Of a stretch of 64,000 nt of DNA, positions 25,615 to 35,105 are shown one piece after another. The notes under the pieces are model-generated. The model did not search any database. It saw only the letters and a list, made by a program, of their open reading frames with translations, and had not been told where the DNA came from. The position numbers were made by a program, and so were the translations under genes. Position 1 is the stretch's first letter. Every line of letters starts with the position of its first letter. The stretch is from Cesiribacteraceae bacterium YIM B00369 (lineage in GTDB: Bacteria > Bacteroidota > Bacteroidia > Cytophagales > Cyclobacteriaceae), in the NCBI GenBank assembly GCA_017948555.1, contig JAFMYY010000007.1, positions 124,001-188,000 on the forward strand. The letters run 5' to 3'.

Positions 25615-28600
25615 TCAGTTGGTTATCATAGATTTAAGTACCAGCATTGCTTCTTCAATGGTGGTAACATCTTCCACCGTAAGCACCAGCCGCTTTTTAT
25701 ATTCCTTCATGCGGCATTTGCGTGGGTGCGTTTGTACATATTTTAAAATATTTCCAAAAATCTCCGACTTAAAGTAAGCTTCATTTTCAGATGGTACAAA
25801 ATGACCCTTCATATTATCGTTTTTGAGCATGAGCTTTTCAAAACCAAGTTTTTCAGCAAGCCAGCGGAGGCGTACGGTTTCCACAAGGTCTTTAACAGCT
25901 TCCGGCAAAGGCCCAAAGCGGTCGCGGATGCTGTTTACAAATTTTTCAAGCTCAAGTTCATTTTTAAGATTATCCAGCTTTGAATACAGCCCCAGCCTTT
26001 CTGTAATATTAGAAACATAACTTTCCGGAATAAGGATTTCCAGGTCTGTTTCAATTGAGCAATCCTGCACCAGTGGCTTTGCAGCCTCACTTAACTCATG
26101 CTGGAACAGGGCGGCAAACTCATTTTCCTTCAAATCCTGTACTGCCTCATCAAGAATTTTATGGTACATATCGAACCCGAGATCGGAGATGAAGCCACTT
26201 TGTTCCGCTCCCAGCAGATTTCCTGCTCCGCGAATATCAAGGTCGCGCATGGCTACCTTAAAACCATCGCCAAGGTCGCTGAACTCCTCCAGGGTGCTCA
26301 GCCTTTTACGGGCATCGCCGGATAAGGTGGCGGTTGGTGGAGTGAGCAGGTAACAAAATGCTTTTTTATTGGAGCGCCCTACCCTTCCGCGCATTTGGTG
26401 CAGGTCAGACAAGCCGAACATATGCGCCCTGTTGATCATGATCGTATTGGCATTAGGAATATCAAGTCCCGATTCGATAATGTTGGTGGACACCAGCACA
26501 TCGTACTCTCCCTCAATAAACTGAACCATTATCTTTTCCAGCTTGCTGCCATCCATCTGGCCATGAGCTGCTATTACTTTTGCGTCGGGAACGAGCCTCA
26601 TGATCAGGTTTGCAATGCTCTCAATATCCGAAATACGGTTATGAACAAAGAAAACCTGCCCTCCCCTGCGTACCTCGTAGCTAACAGCATCCCGGATAAT
26701 AATATCGTTAAAGGAATGCAGCTCAGTAGTAACCGGCTGGCGGTTTGGAGGCGGTGTTGCTATTACGCTCAGGTCGCGGGCTCCCATCAAAGAAAAGTGA
26801 AGAGTCCGCGGAATTGGTGTTGCTGTAAGGGTAAGTGCATCTACATTTACCCGCATTTCCTTCAGCCTCTCTTTTACTTTTACGCCAAATTTCTGTTCCT
26901 CATCAATAACCATGAGGCCCAGGTCTTTGAATTCCACGTCTTTATTCACAATCCGGTGGGTACCGATAAGGATATCCACTTTCCCTTCTTTAAGGTCTTT
27001 TAATATGTTTTTTACCTCTTTGGTGCTCTTAAAGCGGTTAATATATTCCACCCTTATAGGAAATTCCGAAAGGCGTTCGGCAAAGGTGCGGTAGTGCTGC
27101 ATGGCCAGTATAGTGGTAGGCACAAGCACCGCCACCTGCTTTCCGTTATTTACGGCTTTAAATGCTGCCCTTATGGCCACTTCCGTTTTACCAAAGCCCA
27201 CGTCGCCGCATACAAGGCGGTCCATCGGGTGTGGAAGTTCCATATCCGATTTTACATCTGTAGTGGCTTTTGCCTGGTCGGGAGTATCTTCATAAATAAA
27301 GGAGCTTTCCAGTTCGGCCTGTAAAAAGTCGTCGGGTTTGAAGGAGAAACCGGGAGCGCCTTTGCGTTTTGCGTATAGCTCTATCAGGTCCTTGGCAATA
27401 TCCTTAACATTTTTCTTTACCCGCTTTTTCTTGTTTTCCCAGTCCTGGCTGCCCAGCTTACTAATTTGCGGAGGTGTGCCTTCCTTTCCGGTATACTTAC
27501 TTATTTTGTGCAGGGAATGGATGCTTACCAGTACCAGGTCATCGTCGCGGTAAATAAGGCGGATAGCTTCCTGTTTTCTCCCGTTACTTTCCACCAGCTC
27601 CAGGCCGGCAAATTTTCCAATGCCATGGTCTACGTGGGTAACAAAATCGCCCGGCTGCAGGCTCCGGATTTCCTTAAGGGTAAGGGCTTTGCTTTTACTG
27701 TATTTATTTTTGCTCTTATATTTATAAAACCGGTCAAAAAGCTGGTGGTCGGTATAACAGGCCAGTTTAATAATCTTATCAACAAAGCCTTCCCGTATTG
27801 AAATATTCAATCCCTGGTATTTCAGGTAAGGGTCTATTTCTTCGAAAATAGTAGTTAACCGCTCTATTTGTTTGGCCGATTCGGCCAAAAGAATATTGGT
27901 GTAGCCGTTTTCCTGGTTTTGTTCCAGGCTTTTAGCCATCAGCTCAAAGTTCTTATTAAAACTTTCTTGCGGTTCTGCTTCCCAGCTCAGCTCATGGTCG
28001 GGGTTTAAATAAAAGCGATTGCCAAATTCAACCAGGCTAAACTGCTGCAGTTTATCTGTAAACTCATTCCGGGACTCAAACAACAATTCCGGATTCATTA
28101 CCACCTGTGTTTCTCCGGATTGCTGCATAAGGGAGGAGAAGCTCTGCCCTGCCTTTTCGTAAGATTTTTCAATTACATCCAGAGTTTGCTGGTAATCTTT
28201 GAAAAAGACTTTGGTCGATTTTGGCAGAAAGTCAAAGAAACTTTGTCGTTCTTCTTTCAACAGCTTTGTTTGCACATTGGGTATTATGCTGATTTGCTCA
28301 ACCGGATCGACACTGAGCTGGCTTACCGGATCGAAGGTACGGATGCTTTCTATCTCGTCGCCAAACAATTCAAGGCGGTAGGGCAATTCATTTGCATAGG
28401 AAAATACATCAATAATACCACCTCTTACAGCATACTGCCCTGCTTCATACACAAAATCTGTTCTTTCGAAGTCGTAGGTCTGGAGCAGCTCTGCCAGAAA
28501 CTCAGTATCCACCGATTCACCTGTTTTGGCGGTAAAGGTATTTTCCAGCAGGGAACGCTTGTTAATTACTTTTTCGGTAAGTGCTTCGGGATAAGTTACA

Positions 28601-28968
28601 ATAAGCTCACTTTTCGGGCTTTTCTGATTAATCCTGTTCAGGATTTCCGCCCTCATCAGAATATTAGCATTTTCTGTTTCCTCGAACTGGTAAGGGCGTT
28701 TGTAAGAAGAAGGGAACAACAGCACTTCCTGATCCGGCACGAGGTTTTGCAAATCATACATAAAATAAGACGCCTCCTCCCTGTCGTGCATTACAAACAG
28801 AGTGGCCTGGTTATTTAACCTGTGTAGAGTAGCTGCAAAAACGGCATCCAAACTTCCTTTTAAACCTTTCAGCTGAATGCACCGGTGTTCATTCTTTTGT
28901 AAATACCCGGCGAGGGTTTTTATAAGGCTGTCTTCGGAATATAAAGTAATAAAATCCTGTACTGTCAA
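25615..28968 (-). CDS. mfd: Transcription-repair coupling factor Mfd
   Basis: DNA translocase that removes RNA polymerase stalled at lesions and recruits UvrA. 1117 residues, full length. Order of domains: UvrB-like N-terminal module (about 1-340), RNA-polymerase interaction domain with LQPGDFVTHVDHGIGKFAGL (about 450), and helicase motor with Walker A CGDVGFGKTEVAIRAAF (near 590) and Walker B box DEEQKFG. The TATPIPRTLHFSLMGARDLS motif, QMRGRVGRSNKKAFCYLL and the C-terminal TRCF domain follow. Single gene. No uvr genes are nearby. Confidence 0.98.
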   Translation of the reverse strand: MTVQDFITLYSEDSLIKTLAGYLQKNEHRCIQLKGLKGSLDAVFAATLHRLNNQATLFVMHDREEASYFMYDLQNLVPDQEVLLFPSSYKRPYQFEETENANILMRAEILNRINQKSPKSELIVTYPEALTEKVINKRSLLENTFTAKTGESVDTEFLAELLQTYDFERTDFVYEAGQYAVRGGIIDVFSYANELPYRLELFGDEIESIRTFDPVSQLSVDPVEQISIIPNVQTKLLKEERQSFFDFLPKSTKVFFKDYQQTLDVIEKSYEKAGQSFSSLMQQSGETQVVMNPELLFESRNEFTDKLQQFSLVEFGNRFYLNPDHELSWEAEPQESFNKNFELMAKSLEQNQENGYTNILLAESAKQIERLTTIFEEIDPYLKYQGLNISIREGFVDKIIKLACYTDHQLFDRFYKYKSKNKYSKSKALTLKEIRSLQPGDFVTHVDHGIGKFAGLELVESNGRKQEAIRLIYRDDDLVLVSIHSLHKISKYTGKEGTPPQISKLGSQDWENKKKRVKKNVKDIAKDLIELYAKRKGAPGFSFKPDDFLQAELESSFIYEDTPDQAKATTDVKSDMELPHPMDRLVCGDVGFGKTEVAIRAAFKAVNNGKQVAVLVPTTILAMQHYRTFAERLSEFPIRVEYINRFKSTKEVKNILKDLKEGKVDILIGTHRIVNKDVEFKDLGLMVIDEEQKFGVKVKERLKEMRVNVDALTLTATPIPRTLHFSLMGARDLSVIATPPPNRQPVTTELHSFNDIIIRDAVSYEVRRGGQVFFVHNRISDIESIANLIMRLVPDAKVIAAHGQMDGSKLEKIMVQFIEGEYDVLVSTNIIESGLDIPNANTIMINRAHMFGLSDLHQMRGRVGRSNKKAFCYLLTPPTATLSGDARKRLSTLEEFSDLGDGFKVAMRDLDIRGAGNLLGAEQSGFISDLGFDMYHKILDEAVQDLKENEFAALFQHELSEAAKPLVQDCSIETDLEILIPESYVSNITERLGLYSKLDNLKNELELEKFVNSIRDRFGPLPEAVKDLVETVRLRWLAEKLGFEKLMLKNDNMKGHFVPSENEAYFKSEIFGNILKYVQTHPRKCRMKEYKKRLVLTVEDVTTIEEAMLVLKSMITN

Positions 28969-29313
28969 AATAGGAAAATTTTGAGTTTCTGAAAGTAAAA
29001 TTCCAGATAAGTAAATTTAATTTACAAAACGGAAAACTTACTTATTCAGGTTCCCGAATTTATTATTCTCAGGCAAAGATAAGAAAAGACCAGGGTAGCA
29101 GGATAATTGTTGCTCCATTGTGCAACAAAAAATGCTGATTGAAGTAAAATTAAATACTCAGGTAGCAATTTTATCTTTCTGCCAATCTTTTTTATCCCTT
29201 CCCGAAAGGCGATATTTTTCAGTTGGTGCAGGTTTGAGGGGCAAAATGCCTCTCAGGTAAATCTCTGCTGCCCAAATTGTGTTATAGTAATAAATTTTTC
29301 AAACAGAACTAAC
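28969..29313. other. Divergent promoter region of mfd and the oxidase subunit III gene
   Basis: 345 bp between divergent starts. It contains a TAnnTTTG-type box for the leftward mfd gene (CAAAGATA on the top strand, 29074-29081) without a clear -33 element. A 7-bp inverted repeat TTGTTGC / GCAACAA lies at 29107-29128 and could be an operator. No RNA gene was seen. Confidence 0.4.
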
Positions 29314-29955
29314 ATGCAACCATTTCATAACCGTAAAATAAGTGATTCGCGTCCTGCGACAACTCTTGAAAAAATTGAAAAGCTACATCCTCACAAAATG
29401 CTATTATATTTAGCCATTATCGGGAGTAGCCTTATTTTCTTGTTTATGCTTGTAGCCTTTACAGCCACTCACTCGGGGCCGGAGGTTCAGGAATCGCTCC
29501 GGTTTACAATGCCTAAAGCATTTGTCTTAAGCTCTTTAATAATCCTTTTTTCATCTTATTTTGTTTCACAATTTTTAAGAGCTTACGATAACGAAAATAT
29601 GAAGAAGCTCCGGAATATGTTAGGCATAACCGTTATGTTGGGTATAATTTTTACCCTTTGCCAATATTGGGGATGGCACCAGCTGGAGCAATCAGGTTAT
29701 GGGTTAACAGGAATAACAAGCGGAGCATATTTATATGTTATGTCAGGCATTCATATTCTGCACTTAGTGGGTGGTATTTTCTTTATGACTTACCAGTTTA
29801 TAAAAATTTCGCGTGTGGCCAACGATTCGGTTAAATGTTTGATCATGGTAACTAATCCTTACCAGAAAATGAAGTTTGAAATGCTGACCACCTACTGGCA
29901 TTTTGTGGATTTCTTATGGATAAGTTTATTTCTCTATTTCCTGTTTATGTTTTAA
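29314..29955 (+). CDS. Haem-copper oxidase subunit III-like membrane protein, orphan
   Basis: 213 residues with five membrane segments (about 28-50, 68-88, 104-122, 138-160, 190-212). Sequence features such as YGLTGITSGAYLYVMSGIHILHLVGGIFF and the final LTTYWHFVDFLWISLFLYFLF, with conserved His and Glu-rich helices, match CyoC/CtaE-type cytochrome oxidase subunit III. This subunit binds no metal; it supports proton supply and assembly of subunit I. Subunits I, II and IV are absent from this neighbourhood, which is unusual. It may be a paralogue of a complete operon elsewhere. Confidence 0.88.
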   Translation: MQPFHNRKISDSRPATTLEKIEKLHPHKMLLYLAIIGSSLIFLFMLVAFTATHSGPEVQESLRFTMPKAFVLSSLIILFSSYFVSQFLRAYDNENMKKLRNMLGITVMLGIIFTLCQYWGWHQLEQSGYGLTGITSGAYLYVMSGIHILHLVGGIFFMTYQFIKISRVANDSVKCLIMVTNPYQKMKFEMLTTYWHFVDFLWISLFLYFLFMF

Positions 29956-30180
29956 TATACAGCAATTAGAATGAACAGAGGACAATGCTAAAGAGTGTAA
30001 AGATTCATCATTAATTAGCTTTAAATTATATATAGTACTGCTTTAACAGATATATTGGAGGGAAATGTTATGCTTTGGTTAATGTAAGTACTTTGACAAA
30101 GCAGTAATTTTGATAAAGAAATGGCTGGAATAATTAAACAAATAATTACATTTACCACTACCTAAATATAAAATGAGTAA

Positions 30181-31035
30181 ATGAAACAATCCGGCCAGTT
30201 TTATTTTGTTAATAATCAGATTTTACCAGCTGAGGAAGCTTCTCTCCTGTTAAATGACCTTCAGCTATTCCGCGGTTACGGAGTATTTGATTATTTCAGG
30301 ACCCATGGGGGCAGCCCTTTCCTGATGGACAGCTATCTTCAACGCTTCAGGCTATCGGGCAGCCGGATTGGTTTATCCCTTGAACTATCTGATGAAACGC
30401 TGAAATCAGTAATCAATGAATTGATTGTGATCAATGGCAGAAGGGAGAGTGGTGTGCGGCTGTTGCTCACAGGAGGATACTCAGAAAATATTTTTACTCC
30501 CGGACCACCCAATCTTATTATAAGGATTGAAAAATCAGTTTTGCCGGAGGAAGCTTTTTATTCTGAAGGTATTAAATTGATAAGTACTGAATATTTGCGT
30601 GACCTTCCTTCTGTAAAAACAACAAATTACTTTCATGCCATCAGTTTATGGCCTCAGGTAGAGGCGGCCGGAGCTACAGAGCTTTTGTATACCTGGAATG
30701 GGAATGTGCTGGAATGTAGCAGGAGCAATTTTTTTGTGGTTGACAATGGGGTGTTGATTACAGCTCCTGCAGGACAGGTGCTCTCCGGCATTACAAGGGC
30801 CAGAGTACTGGAAATTTCAAGGGAGCTGGGGATACCCGTTGAGGAGCGGCCTGTCCCCCTGAACATATTAAATACCTGTCAGGAGGCCTTTATTACAGGA
30901 ACAACTAAACGAGTAATGCCGGTAGTAAAAGTAGATGATCAGCATATTGGAAATGGAAAGCCAGGGCCTGTTACACTTCAGCTTTTGAACGCCTGGAAGA
31001 AACTGGAGCAAGAAAATGCGGTATTGCAGGTTTAA
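30181..31035 (+). CDS. Class IV aminotransferase (BCAT / aminodeoxychorismate lyase type)
   Basis: PLP enzyme of fold type IV. 284 residues, normal length. Seen: NDLQLFRGYGVFDYFRTHGG near the N terminus, the PLP-lysine region LPSVKTTNYFHAI (near 143-155), ELLYTWNGNVLECSRSNFFVV with the conserved Glu, and the phosphate-binding LSGITRARVLE. The family contains branched-chain aminotransferases, D-amino acid aminotransferases and 4-amino-4-deoxychorismate lyases. The sequence alone does not separate them, and no ilv or pab genes are nearby. A TAATTTTG box at 30105-30112 could serve as its -7 element. Monocistronic. Confidence 0.9.
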   Translation: MKQSGQFYFVNNQILPAEEASLLLNDLQLFRGYGVFDYFRTHGGSPFLMDSYLQRFRLSGSRIGLSLELSDETLKSVINELIVINGRRESGVRLLLTGGYSENIFTPGPPNLIIRIEKSVLPEEAFYSEGIKLISTEYLRDLPSVKTTNYFHAISLWPQVEAAGATELLYTWNGNVLECSRSNFFVVDNGVLITAPAGQVLSGITRARVLEISRELGIPVEERPVPLNILNTCQEAFITGTTKRVMPVVKVDDQHIGNGKPGPVTLQLLNAWKKLEQENAVLQV

Positions 31036-31272
31036 GAGTATTTAGCAGCATTATTATAAAGTCTTTTTCCGGCTACAAATCTTTGGAAGCAGCTTATTAT
31101 ATTTTGTAAGAGGTTATAAGCAGGCAGCAGAATTGTTGCCTGATAAACTGCATTCTTCAAAATATATAGCATAATAAAGTTATCAGCGGCTCTTTTATCA
31201 AACTTTTTTACCTGATTTTAGTTTACAGGATATTTGTCGGGCCAATCTCCTTCCGGAATTTTTTTATAATAA

Positions 31273-31827
31273 ATGTTTATGGATGCTGAACCAGCTGTTC
31301 TGTATGTTGAAAAACAACAGTATAATTTAAATAAGTTATGGCTTATCTATTTGTTAATTGGTTTCCCATTATTGGGCATTATTGTTTCAGGTACTTTTGA
31401 ACAGATGTACAGTGATGGATCTTTTTCAAATATGCCTGATACGGATGTTGCTTTTTTTCTTATCAACGGAGGTATTCTGGTTCTGCTGTTAGTTATTCCT
31501 CTCTTTATTAATGCTCTGGTTTTAACTGTACAGGTTTATCCGGATACATTAGAAATAAAATTAGGACCCTGGATCCAGCGTACAGTTAAGCTGAACGAAG
31601 TAAGGGAAGCAGAAATTTTGAAAATAGACCGGGAAGAATACTTAAAGGAGTATGGCCAGCGTAAACCCGGCTGGCAGTTAAAAAGTCATAACACCTATAA
31701 TGTAAAATGGGAGCAGGCGGTACAGCTGCTGTTAAATGACGGTACTAAAATTTTAATTGGCAGTCAGCACCCTGCAGAGCTGAAACAGGTTTTGTACCGG
31801 CAGGCAAATTTTATGGTTAAAAGCTGA
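31273..31827 (+). CDS. Small two-pass membrane protein, unknown
   Basis: 184 residues with two membrane segments (about 17-40 and 62-88). A C-terminal domain of about 90 residues follows (VYPDTLEIKLGPWIQRTVKLNEVREAEILK...). That domain resembles the pleckstrin-like bPH folds found after paired membrane helices in many bacterial proteins, but the match is by pattern only. It converges on the DUF3365 gene with a 16-bp gap. I do not recognise a named family. Confidence 0.7.
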   Translation: MFMDAEPAVLYVEKQQYNLNKLWLIYLLIGFPLLGIIVSGTFEQMYSDGSFSNMPDTDVAFFLINGGILVLLLVIPLFINALVLTVQVYPDTLEIKLGPWIQRTVKLNEVREAEILKIDREEYLKEYGQRKPGWQLKSHNTYNVKWEQAVQLLLNDGTKILIGSQHPAELKQVLYRQANFMVKS

Positions 31828-31843
31828 TATTTCCTGTAGATTA

Positions 31844-32503
31844 TTAAAGTGCTTTTACCAGCTCTTTTTGAGAGAGCTTTATGCTCCAGATTCCACGAAA
31901 ATCTCCTGAAGTATAATTACGGGCTTTATCTTCCGGGTAAAGCTGATCAATAGCTTTTACAGTTTCCTGTTCAAAGTTCCTGCCCGGCTCGCCATGGCAC
32001 CTAAGGCAGAGTTCATTATTTATAATAATTGGTTTTGTGTATAAAAGGTAATCATAACTTAAGCGCTGTACATTTTCGTTCATGGGTAAGTTATTTTCAG
32101 CATTATACTCATAAGCCTCCAGTAGCTGCTTCTCAACTTCATCAGGGGCGTTGCCAGGGTTCCGTGGTTTAAGACTCGTCCGGCGGATAGTTGCATTATA
32201 TTTTTGCGACAGGGAATCCATTATTGGACGGGCCTGGACAGAACAAAATTGAGCAGCCTTTACAGGACCGCTTTCTTCCATAACTTTATGAAGTGTTTGA
32301 AGTAATTCCTTTTGAGCTTCTCCGGTTATAATTTGTCCCTGACTGAAAGCTTCAGTTGTAATTTGTGCTTCTGAAATTTTCTTTGGTTCCCGGTTGCGTA
32401 TTTCCTCCTGTAATGCATCCCTGTTAACATGACGCTGGCTGCCTGAATCACAGGCAGCCAGCATAAATATAAGGTAAATCCAGGTTATGCCGGAGTATTT
32501 CAT
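31844..32503 (-). CDS. DUF3365 lipoprotein with a c-type haem motif
   Basis: 219 residues. The lipobox is FMLAAC (Cys18). A single CxxCH haem-attachment site, CLRCHGEPG, lies near 165-173 in the block PIIINNELCLRCHGEPG, as in Tll0287-like haem domains (DUF3365). The C-terminal ARNYTSGDFRGIWSIKL is the family's closing motif. It should sit on the outer face of a membrane and sense or transfer electrons or small ligands. Its start overlaps the HAMP-GAF-PAS gene by 4 bp (32500-32503), so the two are translationally coupled. It is the last gene of the leftward YfiR operon. Confidence 0.88.
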   Translation of the reverse strand: MKYSGITWIYLIFMLAACDSGSQRHVNRDALQEEIRNREPKKISEAQITTEAFSQGQIITGEAQKELLQTLHKVMEESGPVKAAQFCSVQARPIMDSLSQKYNATIRRTSLKPRNPGNAPDEVEKQLLEAYEYNAENNLPMNENVQRLSYDYLLYTKPIIINNELCLRCHGEPGRNFEQETVKAIDQLYPEDKARNYTSGDFRGIWSIKLSQKELVKAL

Positions 32504-34425
32504 AAGGTCTCTATTACTTCAGTTATATCTGAAGCAAATAAAAGGTACTTCACGGTACCATCAAAAGGATCATCCATCTTTCCTGATGAAATTTTTGTCA
32601 GAACCTCTTCTCCTTTTTTATTTTTAAGCTGAAGAATTCCTGTCCAGGCCTGTCCGTTTTCCAATGCTGTTTTAGCCTGGCTCAGTTTTTCACGGGAAAG
32701 AACAATATTATCCAGAGGCATATTTTTAAGGTCACTTTCAGCAAAGCCTAAAATTTGAGAAGCATTGGCATTAGTAAGGGAAATTTTAAACTGGCTGTTA
32801 AGTTCAAACATCATTGTAGTTGAATTAATAATGTTCTCCTTTGCCTCCCTGTCCTGTTGCCCGCGTTCCATTTCCTCCTGGGTTGCCTGCAGTTCCTCCA
32901 TATTCTGGCGCATTTCCTCTTCCTGCGCCCGCATTTGTTCTGTCAGCTCTGTAGACTCTTCCAGCAGTTTTTGAGTACGCTCATTAATTTTTACCGATGA
33001 AAGTGTTGAAGCAATGCTTTCGGCAATTTTTTCAACAAACTCAATTTCATAATCGGCAAAAAGGTTAAACGAGGCAATTTCAATTATACCATAAACATCT
33101 TCATTAATTTTTAGCGGTACAATAAGGATGCTTGAAGGATTTGCTTCGCCAAGACCTGAGGTAATGGTAATATAATCTCCCGGAACATCTGTAAGGTAGA
33201 TAGTATCTTTTTCAATCCATGCCTGGCCGGTAAGGCCGTCGCCCTTGTATACTTTTTGCTCTACATATTTTTTCTTATCCCAGGCATAACAGGCAGCCAT
33301 TTCAAGATAATGTTCGCCTTCGTTTTCATCATTAATGATATAAAGACCACCCTGATTTGCTTTCACATATTTAACCAGGTTAGAGATGATGATATCGCTC
33401 AGTTCATTAATGTTGTCATTATTCTTGCGGAGAACCTCCCCGAATTTAGCTAAACCTTCAGTTGCCCAGTTGCGTCGTTTATCTTCTTCAGCTACTGCCT
33501 GCAGGTTATTGCGCATTTCTATCAGGGCATTTCCTAAAACATCTTCTTTACTTAAAGGGCTGTATTCTGCATGGTAATTACCTTTACCGATATTTTCGGC
33601 AAACGAAGATGTTGAGCGTAAACCGCTTACAAGTTTTTCCACGGCTTCGGCCATCTCCCCTATTTCGTCGCGGCTGAATTTAAGATTCTTCTCTTCGGGA
33701 AGAATACCTTGCCCCAGCTTTTGGATAACATCTTTAATAGTAGCAATTGGCCGGGTGATGGAACGTGTTATAACGAAGGCAACTACAAAGGCGATGGCTA
33801 TTACCGTAAGGGATAAAATAATGGTAAAGAGGCTTAGCTGTTCGAAAGAAGCAATTTGCTCCATATCCGCTTTATTCTTTTCTGCCATTTTGGAATTTGC
33901 AAGAACTTCCAATCGGCTCTCAACACGGTCCAGCTGTGGTAAAATATTGCTTACAAGGGTTTCCTCAACCTCCGATTTAATCATGAAATCCTCATAAGCT
34001 TCAAAAGAGTTAAGAACATTCATAATATCCTCTCTCTGATTTCCCAGGGCCACCTCAAAGCTTGCCAGCACAGAGTCAAGCTCCTGAGCTTCTTGTTTTT
34101 TCTCCCAGTTAGCAGACAGATTCTTCAAATGGCTTTTAAGTTCCGGATAACGGTAACGATGCAGACTATCGAGTCTTGCCTGATCATTCATGTTTCCGCG
34201 AATATAAACCCAGTTGGTTATAAGCATCTTTGAGCGGGTAACCATATGCCGGAATTCATTTAAAGAATTAACAGAAGGATCTGTTACCTCTTTATTCAGG
34301 CGGATGGTTTGGTCGCTATTGTTGATAGTAAGGATGCTGTACCCTGCATTTGCGGCGAAGATGGTAATAAGAATTAAAAAGCTAAACAATATCTTTTTAC
34401 CAATGGTAAATTTCATGTTCTTCAT
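32500..34425 (-). CDS. Membrane sensor: periplasmic helical domain, HAMP, GAF, PAS; no kinase output
   Basis: 641 residues. TM1 about 12-33; a helical periplasmic sensor (about 35-195, four-helix-bundle-like); TM2 about 198-220; HAMP with RSITRPIATIKDVIQKL about 221-272. A GAF domain follows (about 330-480; GLYIINDENEGEHYLEMAACYAW...KGDGLTGQAW...PLKINEDVYGIIEIASF), then a Glu/Gln-rich coiled coil (about 485-525) and a C-terminal PAS (about 530-641). There is no HisKA, HATPase, GGDEF, EAL or methyl-accepting domain, so output must go through a partner or the PAS itself. It lies between a YfiR-type gene and a c-haem gene, suggesting a redox- or envelope-stress sensor. Confidence 0.85.
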   Translation of the reverse strand: MKNMKFTIGKKILFSFLILITIFAANAGYSILTINNSDQTIRLNKEVTDPSVNSLNEFRHMVTRSKMLITNWVYIRGNMNDQARLDSLHRYRYPELKSHLKNLSANWEKKQEAQELDSVLASFEVALGNQREDIMNVLNSFEAYEDFMIKSEVEETLVSNILPQLDRVESRLEVLANSKMAEKNKADMEQIASFEQLSLFTIILSLTVIAIAFVVAFVITRSITRPIATIKDVIQKLGQGILPEEKNLKFSRDEIGEMAEAVEKLVSGLRSTSSFAENIGKGNYHAEYSPLSKEDVLGNALIEMRNNLQAVAEEDKRRNWATEGLAKFGEVLRKNNDNINELSDIIISNLVKYVKANQGGLYIINDENEGEHYLEMAACYAWDKKKYVEQKVYKGDGLTGQAWIEKDTIYLTDVPGDYITITSGLGEANPSSILIVPLKINEDVYGIIEIASFNLFADYEIEFVEKIAESIASTLSSVKINERTQKLLEESTELTEQMRAQEEEMRQNMEELQATQEEMERGQQDREAKENIINSTTMMFELNSQFKISLTNANASQILGFAESDLKNMPLDNIVLSREKLSQAKTALENGQAWTGILQLKNKKGEEVLTKISSGKMDDPFDGTVKYLLFASDITEVIETL

Positions 34426-34571
34426 AATATTGCATTATAGCGCTTCCGCTGTAACTAACTTATTTTATTTTTTTTTAAAAGGTTCCCGTAGCATCTGCAT
34501 GTAATATATCTGCCAGCCAGGCAATCTTTATATAATTGTCTGTTTTGTTATGCAGGGAAGTTACAGCTCTT

Positions 34572-35105
34572 TTAAATTTCATTATAAATCTTAGCTGCGA
34601 ATTTTGTGAGTTCACTCGAAACTTTAAGGCTGCGGCTGTCGGTAGAGGCCTGGTTCATTTCAAAGCTCCATTTGCCATTATTAACCACAAAGTTAATATC
34701 GCTTCCTTTTTCAGCCAGACCTGGTTTTTCACTGATTACCAGTGTATGCCTGCCATTAAGTTTAGAGCGGATATCGGCCAGCTTGTTGCTGTATCCATCA
34801 GGAATAAACAACATATGGCAGTCGGTTATTTCTTCTGCATTCTTAAATGTTTTAACAACAATTGGCTTCCCGTTCACATTTTTAGACTGAGCCATTTTGT
34901 CCAGGTGTTCTGTAATGCCGGATCTTCCAATAACTCCAATCACAAATTCTCCCCCCATAGCCGCTTCAGGCCATTTAATGTACCTCGTAAAGTTGTACAT
35001 GAAAAGTGAATGATACTTATAATCCACTTGCTGTGCCTTAACTTCACTTATGCCGGCGGTAAAAAGCACCACGAACAAAATTGAAAGACAGTAAATCTTC
35101 TTCAT
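34572..35105 (-). CDS. YfiR-family (DUF4154) periplasmic protein
   Basis: 177 residues with a signal peptide ending VKAQQ near residue 25. The mature part has KYHSLFMYNFTRYIKWPEA, GEFVIGVIGRSGITEHLDKM, CHMLFIP and KGSDINFVVNNGKWSFEMNQ, the block order of the YfiR/DUF4154 family. In Pseudomonas YfiR is a periplasmic repressor of the diguanylate cyclase YfiN. Here the linked membrane protein has no cyclase domain, so the same logic is applied to another output, if at all. Only one cysteine remains in the mature protein, so the disulphides of YfiR are absent. First gene of the leftward operon. Confidence 0.88.
   Translation of the reverse strand: MKKIYCLSILFVVLFTAGISEVKAQQVDYKYHSLFMYNFTRYIKWPEAAMGGEFVIGVIGRSGITEHLDKMAQSKNVNGKPIVVKTFKNAEEITDCHMLFIPDGYSNKLADIRSKLNGRHTLVISEKPGLAEKGSDINFVVNNGKWSFEMNQASTDSRSLKVSSELTKFAAKIYNEI

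Noticed and set aside
28120-28818. Rightward 232-codon open frame opposite mfd
   Set aside because: Antisense shadow of mfd; composition rich in Phe and Cys without domain pattern. The same holds for the 202-codon frame at 26395-27003.
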